Below are positions 34,679 to 41,379 of a stretch of 64,000 nt of DNA, piece after piece; position 1 is the stretch's first letter; every line of letters starts with the position of its first letter. The position numbers were made by a program, and so were the translations under genes. The notes under the pieces are model-generated. The model ran no database searches, was not told the DNA's origin, and saw only the letters and a list, made by a program, of their open reading frames with translations. Source of the stretch: Nocardioides sp. HDW12B (GTDB taxonomy: Bacteria > Actinomycetota > Actinomycetes > Propionibacteriales > Nocardioidaceae); contig NZ_CP049867.1 in NCBI RefSeq assembly GCF_011299595.1, positions 1,116,001 to 1,180,000 on the forward strand. Direction: 5' to 3'.

Positions 34679-35374
34679 ATGGACGACGTGCTGACGAAGC
34701 GACCCACCCGAGCCCTGGCTGCCCTCCTCGCCTCGGGACTGCTGCTGGCCGGGTGCAGCGGCGGCGAGGACGAGCCGGAGGCGGACGCCAGCAGCACGCC
34801 CACGGAGAGCGCGTCGGAGTCGACGTCGGCCTCCCCGGCCGGTGACGACGTCACCTCCGCGGGCACGCAGCTGGTGTACGGCGACACCGCGACGGTGGAG
34901 TACGAGGCCAAGGGCCGCACCGCGCTGCTGGACCTGACGGTGAAGTCGGCCGAGGAGGGTGCGCTCGGCGACTTCTCCGGCTTCGACACCGAGGACCCGC
35001 TCGTGCGCAACGCGAGCTTCTACTACGTGCGCGTGCAGGTCGAGAACGCCGGCAAGAAGGCCTTCGGCAGCGCCGAGGTCCCGCTGTGGGGCATCAGCGG
35101 CGCCAACACGCTGCTGCCGCCGGTCAAGTTCACCTCCTCGTTCAAGACCTGTCCCACCGAGACGCTGCCGGCCAGCTTCAAGCCCGGCGCGAAGTTCTCC
35201 ACCTGCCTGGTCTTCCTCTCCCCCCGCAAGGGCAAGCTCGAGGGCGTCAGCTACCGACCGACGGTCGACGTCACGCCCATCGAGTGGCGCGGCGACGTCG
35301 AGAAGGACGCGCCGAAGAAGAAGTCGGCCGACAAGAAGTCGGGTGCCAAGAAGAAGGGCTCCGGCCAGGGGTGA
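34679..35374 (+). CDS. Lipoprotein with immunoglobulin-like (DUF4352-type) domain
   Basis: A 231-residue lipoprotein: basic N-terminus, signal peptide with lipobox LLAGC, a Ser/Thr/Glu-rich linker, then a domain of DUF4352/telokin-like type (YGDTATVEYEAKGRTALLDLTVKSAEEG, NASFYYVRVQVENAG) with two cysteines, and a very basic Lys-rich tail (KDAPKKKSADKKSGAKKKG). Surface-anchored; binding partner unknown. CAGAAT at 34666-34671 sits seven bases before ATG 34679, a leaderless pattern. Confidence 0.75.
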   Translation: MDDVLTKRPTRALAALLASGLLLAGCSGGEDEPEADASSTPTESASESTSASPAGDDVTSAGTQLVYGDTATVEYEAKGRTALLDLTVKSAEEGALGDFSGFDTEDPLVRNASFYYVRVQVENAGKKAFGSAEVPLWGISGANTLLPPVKFTSSFKTCPTETLPASFKPGAKFSTCLVFLSPRKGKLEGVSYRPTVDVTPIEWRGDVEKDAPKKKSADKKSGAKKKGSGQG

Positions 35375-35459
35375 GCCCGGTCGGACCCGACCGTCGAGGC
35401 AACCGAACGGTGTCGCGGTGCGTCGTCTCCTGCGTAGGCCCCTGACAGGAGAACGAGCA

Positions 35460-36614
35460 GTGACCCTTCGACCCAGCACCCACGGCAGTCCGGCTGGGGG
35501 CGACCGGCTCCGGTTGCGTGCCCGGAGCACGGGCACAGCCCTGGCGCTGCTGCTCGCGTTCGCGGTCGCCGGCTGCGGCGACCAGGACGGTGCGTCGAGT
35601 TCCGAGGAGGGCGCGCTGGTCGGCGCCCGCGTGCTGACGCCGGGCGGGTCGACGTACGACGCGGTGCGACTGACGTGGGCGCAGGACGGCACCCTCCACT
35701 ACGGCGACCGCACCTTCGACACCGGCGCGACCAGCATCCGCCAGCTCGCCGCCGCCACGTCGGGGTGGTTCCTCCAGGTCGCCGACGGCCAGTCGGCGGA
35801 GGACCCGGATCGCTGGGTCTTCTTCGACGGCGAGCGCACCACCGCGCTGGGCGAGGCCGTCGAGTTCGTGGCGACCTCGCCCGACGGACGGTACGCGGGC
35901 TGGGTCGACCGGGACGGTCCCGAGCGGGCGGGCGGTCAGGTCGCGCGGGTCGTGGTCGTGGACCTCACCACCGGCCGGGTGGTGCTCGACGACTCCACCG
36001 GGATGGGTGGGGAGAGTGCCGGGGACGACGTCGACTACCTCTACTCCGAGCTGCCGCCGACGTTCCTCGGTTTCGACGGCACCTTCGCCTACTGGCAGGC
36101 CCCGTCCGGCCGGCTGCGCTGGTCCGAGGCCACCGGCGTGGAGACGGCCCAGAAGGAGGTCGACGGCGCACCCGGCCCGATGCCGCGCGGCCGCCCCGTC
36201 GACCGCTACCTCGGCACAGCGATCGCGGTGCGGGAAGGGCGCGTGGACACGACCGGGGAGGGCGGGCCCACCGGCACGCTGTCGCCGGACCGGGACACGG
36301 TCGCCACGGCCAGCGGCTACGGGTCGACGGTGGTCACCGACGCCCGGACGGGCACCCGCGTCGCGCTGGACGTCGGGCACCGCTTCGCGACCTTCGGGTC
36401 GTGGGTCGGCGACGACCAGGTCGCCCTCGTCACCACCGACGAGAGCCTGTGGGGCCTCAAGGCCGAGGAGCGCTACCCCAGCGGCGGGTTCGTCACGACC
36501 TGCTCGCTGACCACCGGCGTGTGCCGCGACGAGCCGGTCCGTCGGGTCTACGAACCGACCCGCGGCACGTTCACGGTCGTCTTCCCCGGCGAGCTGCGCG
36601 ACTTCTACCTCTGA
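35460..36614 (+). CDS. Lipoprotein with beta-propeller-like repeats
   Basis: A 384-residue lipoprotein starting at GTG 35460 behind AGGAGA. The signal peptide ends AVAGC; the rest is built of beta-rich repeats (FVATSPDGRYAGWVDRDG, GTLSPDRDTVATASGYGS, FGSWVGDDQVALVTTDE), as in TolB/WD40-like propellers. It resembles the sigma-factor-linked membrane protein at 4846-5934 in general layout. Function unknown; placed on the outer face of the membrane. Confidence 0.75.
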   Translation: MTLRPSTHGSPAGGDRLRLRARSTGTALALLLAFAVAGCGDQDGASSSEEGALVGARVLTPGGSTYDAVRLTWAQDGTLHYGDRTFDTGATSIRQLAAATSGWFLQVADGQSAEDPDRWVFFDGERTTALGEAVEFVATSPDGRYAGWVDRDGPERAGGQVARVVVVDLTTGRVVLDDSTGMGGESAGDDVDYLYSELPPTFLGFDGTFAYWQAPSGRLRWSEATGVETAQKEVDGAPGPMPRGRPVDRYLGTAIAVREGRVDTTGEGGPTGTLSPDRDTVATASGYGSTVVTDARTGTRVALDVGHRFATFGSWVGDDQVALVTTDESLWGLKAEERYPSGGFVTTCSLTTGVCRDEPVRRVYEPTRGTFTVVFPGELRDFYL

Positions 36615-36693
36615 GCGCCGGTCCGCCGGCCAGGGGCACGGCCGCCCGGCGGCGCGATTTCACCGCGGTGGGCCCACGGGGGACAATCGAGGC

Positions 36694-37818
36694 ATGACGT
36701 CGCTGCAGCTCGGCCCCCTGGAGGTCGAGACCCCCGTGGTGCTGGCCCCCATGGCCGGCATCACCAACGCGGCGTACCGCCGGCTCTGTGCCGAGCAGGG
36801 GGCCGGGCTCTACGTCTGCGAGATGATCACCTCCCGCGGCCTGGTCGAGCGCGACGAGCACACGCTGGACATGCTGGCCTTCGACCCGGCGGAGAAGGTG
36901 CGCTCGGTGCAGCTCTACGGGACCGACCCGGCGTACGTCGGGAAGGCGACCGAGATCCTGTGCGCCGAGCACGGCGTGGCCCACGTCGACCTGAACTTCG
37001 GGTGCCCGGTGCCCAAGGTGACCCGCAAGGGCGGCGGGGGAGCGCTGCCCTGGAAGCGGGGCCTGCTGGGCGAGATCCTCACCGCCGCGGTGACCGCCGC
37101 CGCGCCGTACGGTGTGCCGGTGACGATGAAGACCCGCAAGGGCATCGACGAGGACCACCTGACCTACCTCGACGCCGGCCGCATCGCCGAGGAGACGGGC
37201 GTGGCGGCGATCGCGCTGCACGGGCGCACGGTCGCGCAGGCCTACTCCGGGCGCGCGGACTGGGACGCCATCGGCGAGCTGGCGGCGGCGGTCGACATCC
37301 CCGTCCTGGGCAACGGCGACGTCTGGGAAGCCTCCGACGCGCTGCGGATGGTCGAGCAGACCGGAGCCGCCGGTGTCGTCGTCGGCCGGGGCTGCCTCGG
37401 TCGCCCGTGGCTCTTCCGCGACCTGGCCGCGGCCTTCGCCGGTGAGCAGGTGGCGACGCTGCCGACCCTCGGCGAGGTGGCGGCGATGATGCGGCGGCAC
37501 GCCGAGCTGCTCAGCGAGCTCATGGGGGAGGAGCGGGGGTGCCGGGAGTTCCGCAAGCACGTGTCGTGGTACCTCAAGGGCTTCGCGGCCGGCGGTGACC
37601 TGCGACGCGACCTCGGGCTGATCGACTCGCTGGCCACGCTCGACCGTCTGCTGGCCGAGCTCGACGCCACCGAGCCGTTCCCGGTCGCCGCGCTCGGGAC
37701 CCCGCGGGGCCGCCAGGGGTCCCCGCGGCGCGTGGTGCTCCCCGAGGGCTGGCTCGACGACGCCGACGGTGCCGGTCTCGGCCTCGCCGAGGAGACGGGC
37801 GAGACCTCCGGCGGGTGA
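36694..37818 (+). CDS. dusB: tRNA-dihydrouridine synthase (DusB family)
   Basis: A 374-residue FMN enzyme: APMAGITNAAYRRLC at the N-terminus, DLNFGCPVPKVTRKGGGGALPWK with the active-site Cys, TMKTRKGIDEDHLTYLD, LHGRTVAQAYSGRADWD and VLGNGDVWEASDALRM. It reduces uridines in tRNA D-loops. GACAAT (36682-36687) six bases before ATG 36694 suggests leaderless translation. The C-terminal 40 residues are low-complexity. Confidence 0.93.
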   Translation: MTSLQLGPLEVETPVVLAPMAGITNAAYRRLCAEQGAGLYVCEMITSRGLVERDEHTLDMLAFDPAEKVRSVQLYGTDPAYVGKATEILCAEHGVAHVDLNFGCPVPKVTRKGGGGALPWKRGLLGEILTAAVTAAAPYGVPVTMKTRKGIDEDHLTYLDAGRIAEETGVAAIALHGRTVAQAYSGRADWDAIGELAAAVDIPVLGNGDVWEASDALRMVEQTGAAGVVVGRGCLGRPWLFRDLAAAFAGEQVATLPTLGEVAAMMRRHAELLSELMGEERGCREFRKHVSWYLKGFAAGGDLRRDLGLIDSLATLDRLLAELDATEPFPVAALGTPRGRQGSPRRVVLPEGWLDDADGAGLGLAEETGETSGG

Positions 37819-38081
37819 GCCAGGCCCCGAATGTCCTTGTGGACAGTCGACCAAGAACGCACGGATCCGTTGCCGACGCCTCCGTGGAGCGAGGAATCCG
37901 TGGTGCGGATGCGCCATACCCGGACGATCGAGGCGCTAGACGCTTGTGAAGCGAGGCACAAACGGGTGGCTCAACGTGACCTTTGCGCTCTCCTGGGGTT
38001 TACTCGTTGACCGTTGTGCCGACAACCGTCCACCCCGTCGTCGGCACGCCCCCTGCCCCCGATCGTCGAGGAGCTCGACCC
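37819..38081 (+). promoter_or_regulatory. Gene-free leader before the M15-like secreted protein
   Basis: About 260 bases without a gene. A promoter-like TTTGCG (about 37982) and TTTACT (about 37999) pair and an inverted repeat GTTGT-GCCG-ACAAC (about 38013-38026) lie 55-100 bases before the start codon. I looked for a ydaO-type c-di-AMP riboswitch, common before wall-hydrolase genes, and did not find its conserved sequences. Confidence 0.4.
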
Positions 38082-38981
38082 ATGCCCGAAGCGCGACACC
38101 GAGCGGACCACCGCTCCGCCGCGCGGAAGGGGCCTCTCGGAGCCCTTCTCGCCCCTGTCCTCGTCGCCACGCTGTTCGTGTCCGGACTCGTCGCGGTGAG
38201 CGCGTTCGCCCGCGCCGGCGACGACCCGGCCACCACCGCGACCGCTGCGCCGACCACCGTCACCTCGCTCGACGTCGACGCGATGGACGCCCGGCGCGAC
38301 GAGCGACTCTCCCGGTCCGCCGGACGCTCGGTCCAGGTGGCCGACCGCATCGCCCTGCAGCCCACCGCCGTCGACCACGAGTTCGCCACCGCCCCGCTGA
38401 ACATCTGGCGCGGCCCGCGCGAGCAGGGGCCGAAGATCGGCGTCCTGGACGAGCGCACCAAGGTCGCCGTCACCGGACAGCAGGTCGGCACCTGGGCCGA
38501 GATCCTGCTGACGAACCCCGAGCGCGGTCGCGTCGCCCGCTGGGTCAACGCCAGCTACCTGGCCGAGAACAAGCCGAAGCCGGAGCCCAAGGTCTCGAGC
38601 AACGGGTCGGGCTCGTCCGCCCCGGTCGCGACCGCCGGATGTACCAACGGCACCTCCGTCCCGTCGGGCGTCAGCCCCAACGTGGTCGCGGTCCACGAGG
38701 CCGTGTGCGCCAACTTCCCGGAGATCACCACCTACGGCACCTTCCGGTCCGACGGTGAGCACAGCCAGGGCCTGGCCATCGACATCATGGTGTCGGGCGA
38801 CCGCGGCTGGCAGGTCGCCGAGTTCGTGCGGAGCAACTACTCCTCGCTCGGCGTCAGCTACCTGATCTACTCCCAGCAGATCTGGTCGGTCGACCGGTCC
38901 GGCGAGGGCTGGCGCGGCATGGAGGACCGTGGCTCCACCACGGCGAACCACTACGACCACGTGCACGTCACGACGTACTGA
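38082..38981 (+). CDS. Secreted protein with SH3-like and M15-like (HxxxxxxD...HxH) domains
   Basis: A 299-residue exported protein. One membrane helix or signal anchor (LLAPVLVATLFVSGLVAVSAF) is followed by an SH3-like wall-binding segment (TAPLNIWRGPREQGPKIGVLDERTKVAVTGQ ... ARWVNASYL), a linker, and a C-terminal domain with EHSQGLAIDIM and NHYDHVHV. His, Asp and His in this pattern match the metal ligands of M15-type peptidoglycan peptidases. It probably acts on or binds the cell wall. GAGGAG lies eight bases before ATG 38082. Confidence 0.8.
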   Translation: MPEARHRADHRSAARKGPLGALLAPVLVATLFVSGLVAVSAFARAGDDPATTATAAPTTVTSLDVDAMDARRDERLSRSAGRSVQVADRIALQPTAVDHEFATAPLNIWRGPREQGPKIGVLDERTKVAVTGQQVGTWAEILLTNPERGRVARWVNASYLAENKPKPEPKVSSNGSGSSAPVATAGCTNGTSVPSGVSPNVVAVHEAVCANFPEITTYGTFRSDGEHSQGLAIDIMVSGDRGWQVAEFVRSNYSSLGVSYLIYSQQIWSVDRSGEGWRGMEDRGSTTANHYDHVHVTTY

Positions 38982-39003
38982 CGCTCCTGTAGCCGCGTCA
39001 CCG

Positions 39004-39046
39004 CGCGCCGGTGCCCGCTCGCCCACCGCGAGCCGGCACCGGCGCG
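39004..39046 (+). terminator. Terminator-like hairpin after the M15-like gene
   Basis: CGCGCCGGTGCC (39004-39015) and GGCACCGGCGCG (39035-39046) form a perfect 12-base stem, 23 bases past the stop. Confidence 0.65.
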
Positions 39047-39082
39047 TCTGCGTGTCGGGCCCGGGGCCTAGCATCGGCCCCG

Positions 39083-40372
39083 ATGGACGAGACGGTGAGC
39101 GGGCCTGACGGCTGGTACGACGACGCGGACCGCGAGCGCGTCGTCCCCGAGCCGCCCAAGCGGGTCGAGGCCCCGGAGCGGACGGCGTTCGAGCGCGACC
39201 GCGCCCGCGTCGTGCACGCCGCCGGGTTCCGCCGGCTGGCCGCCAAGACCCAGGTCGTCGGGCCCGCCAGCGACGACTTCGTGCGCAACCGGCTGACCCA
39301 CAGCCTCGAGGTGGCGCAGGTCGCGCGCGACCTGGCCCGGGCGCTGGGGTGCCACGCCGACGTCACCGAGACGGCCGCGCTGGCCCACGACCTCGGCCAC
39401 CCGCCGTTCGGCCACAACGGCGAGCGGGTGCTCGCCGACCTGACCGAGGGCTGCGGCGGCTTCGAGGGCAACGCCCAGACCCTGCGGCTGCTGACGCGGC
39501 TCGAGTCCAAGACCGTCGACGCCGAGGGGCGCTCGGTCGGCCTCAACCTGACGCGGGCCACCCTCGACGCCTGCGCGAAGTACCCCTGGCCGCGCGGGGA
39601 CGCCACGGAGCCCGACGGCACCTACGCCGACGGCAGCCCGCGCGAGATCCGCAAGTTCGGCGTGTACGACGACGACCGGCCCGTCTTCGACTGGCTGCGC
39701 CGTGGTGCGCCGAGCGACCGGCGCTGCCTGGAGGCTCAGGTCATGGACCTCAGCGACGACGTCGCCTACTCCGTGCACGACGTCGAGGACGGCGTGGCCG
39801 CCGGGAGGGTCGACCTCACGCGGCTGGACCCGGCGGCAGTGTGGGAGACGACCCGGGCGTGGTACCTCCCCGACGCCACCGAGGACGAGCTCGACGCCGT
39901 GCTCGCCCGGCTGCGGGCCATGGGCTCCTGGCCGACCCGGCCGCACGACGGCTCCCGCGCGGCGTCGGCGGCGCTGAAGAACCTGACCAGCGACCTCATC
40001 GGTCGCTTCTGCGGGGCGGTCCAGCAGGCCACCTTCGCGTCCGCCGACGGACCGTTCGTGCGCTATCGCGCCGACCTGGTCGTGCCGGAGGCCACCCGGG
40101 CCGAGATCGCGGTGCTCAAGGGGGTCGCTGCCCACTACGTCATGCAGGCCGACGACCGCATGGCGGCGATGGAGCGCCAGCGCGAGCTGCTCGAGGAGCT
40201 CGTGGCGTGCCTCGTGCAGCGGGGTCCCGAGGTGCTGGAGCGGGCGTTCGCCGACGACTGGGCTGCAGCCGGCGACGACACCGGGCGGCTACGGGCGGTG
40301 GTGGACCAGGTGGCCTCGCTGACCGACGCCAGCGCCGTCACCTGGTGGGAGCGGCTAGCGTCGCGGCCATGA
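39083..40372 (+). CDS. dgt: Deoxyguanosinetriphosphate triphosphohydrolase-like protein
   Basis: A 429-residue HD-domain dNTPase: FRRLAAKTQVVGP, RLTHSLEVAQVARDLARALG, ETAALAHDLGHPPFGHNGE (HD motif) and DLSDDVAYSVHDVEDG. It hydrolyses dNTPs to deoxynucleoside and triphosphate in the cytoplasm. ATG 39083 follows TAGCAT (39069-39074) by eight bases, so it is probably leaderless. It precedes dnaG as in mycobacteria, with one dehydrogenase gene between. Confidence 0.93.
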   Translation: MDETVSGPDGWYDDADRERVVPEPPKRVEAPERTAFERDRARVVHAAGFRRLAAKTQVVGPASDDFVRNRLTHSLEVAQVARDLARALGCHADVTETAALAHDLGHPPFGHNGERVLADLTEGCGGFEGNAQTLRLLTRLESKTVDAEGRSVGLNLTRATLDACAKYPWPRGDATEPDGTYADGSPREIRKFGVYDDDRPVFDWLRRGAPSDRRCLEAQVMDLSDDVAYSVHDVEDGVAAGRVDLTRLDPAAVWETTRAWYLPDATEDELDAVLARLRAMGSWPTRPHDGSRAASAALKNLTSDLIGRFCGAVQQATFASADGPFVRYRADLVVPEATRAEIAVLKGVAAHYVMQADDRMAAMERQRELLEELVACLVQRGPEVLERAFADDWAAAGDDTGRLRAVVDQVASLTDASAVTWWERLASRP

Positions 40373-41283
40373 GCGAACCCCTCGTCTGGCTGCCGTTCGA
40401 CCCCAGCGACCTCGGCGACCCTCCCGAGGGCCTGCGCTACGAGGTCGTCGACCCCTCCGACGGGGTCCCGGGCTCCGTCTCCGACGTCGCCTTCTACGTG
40501 ACGCCGTACCGGACCACCCCGGACGTGGCCGACGTGCTGCCCCGTATGACCTCGCTCGAGGTGGTGCAGACCCTCACCGCCGGGGTCGAGTCGGTGCGCT
40601 CGCAGGTGCCCGACGGCGTGACGCTGTGCAACGGCCGCGGCATCCACGACAGCTCCACCGCCGAGCTCGCCCTCACGCTGGTCCTGTCGTCCCTGCGGGG
40701 CGTCCCGGACTTCGTGCGGCAGCAGGACCGCCGCGAGTGGCGCTCGCCCTGGCGTCCGGCGCTGGCCGACAAGCGTGTCCTGATCCTCGGGTACGGCGCC
40801 ATCGGTCAGGCGATCGAGGCGCGGCTGCTGCCCTTCGAGGTCGAGGTCGTCCGGGTGGCGCGCACCGCCCGGGACGGCGTCCACGGCCTCGACGAGCTGC
40901 CGGCGCTGCTGCCCGAGGTCGACGTCGTCGTGCTGGTGCTGCCGCTGACGGACGAGTCTCGTGGCCTCGTGGACGCGGGCTTCCTGGGCCGGATGAAGCA
41001 GGGCGCCCTGCTCGTCAACGTCGCCCGCGGCGGCGTCGTCGTGCAGGACGACCTCGTCGCGGCCCTGCACGCCGGGCAGGTGACCGCTGCGCTCGACGTG
41101 GTCGACCCCGAGCCCCTGCCGGAGGACTCCCCGCTGTGGGACGCCCCGGGCCTGCTGCTCTCGCCGCACGTCGGCGGACCCTCCAGCGCGATGTGGCCAC
41201 GGGCCCACCGGCTGGTGCGCGACCAGCTGGACCGCTGGGCGGCCGGGGAACCGCTGGAGAACGTCATGACCGGCGACTACTGA
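40369..41283 (+). CDS. D-isomer-specific 2-hydroxyacid dehydrogenase
   Basis: A 304-residue NAD-dependent dehydrogenase: nucleotide motif LILGYGAIGQAIEARL, catalytic Arg in NVARGGVVVQDD, the Glu region DVVDPEPLPEDSPLW and the catalytic His in LLSPHVGGPS. The substrate (phosphoglycerate-like or other 2-hydroxyacid) cannot be told; the short N-terminal domain resembles the GhrA/phosphonate-type group. ATG overlaps the dgt stop by four bases; a TAGCGT box at 40356-40361 may also drive a leaderless transcript. Confidence 0.9.
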   Translation: MSEPLVWLPFDPSDLGDPPEGLRYEVVDPSDGVPGSVSDVAFYVTPYRTTPDVADVLPRMTSLEVVQTLTAGVESVRSQVPDGVTLCNGRGIHDSSTAELALTLVLSSLRGVPDFVRQQDRREWRSPWRPALADKRVLILGYGAIGQAIEARLLPFEVEVVRVARTARDGVHGLDELPALLPEVDVVVLVLPLTDESRGLVDAGFLGRMKQGALLVNVARGGVVVQDDLVAALHAGQVTAALDVVDPEPLPEDSPLWDAPGLLLSPHVGGPSSAMWPRAHRLVRDQLDRWAAGEPLENVMTGDY

Positions 41284-41379
41284 CCCCCGCCACTGACTCC
41301 CGCCGAGCCGTCGACCTGTTCTCCCCCAGGGCGGGCTCCCTGGGCGGGAGGTGGGGGTGGTGCCCCGTAGACTCGCGCC

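Noticed and set aside
37819-38081. Possible ydaO-type c-di-AMP riboswitch before the M15-like wall protein
   Set aside because: The conserved aptamer segments were not found; only a short inverted repeat and a weak promoter are visible.
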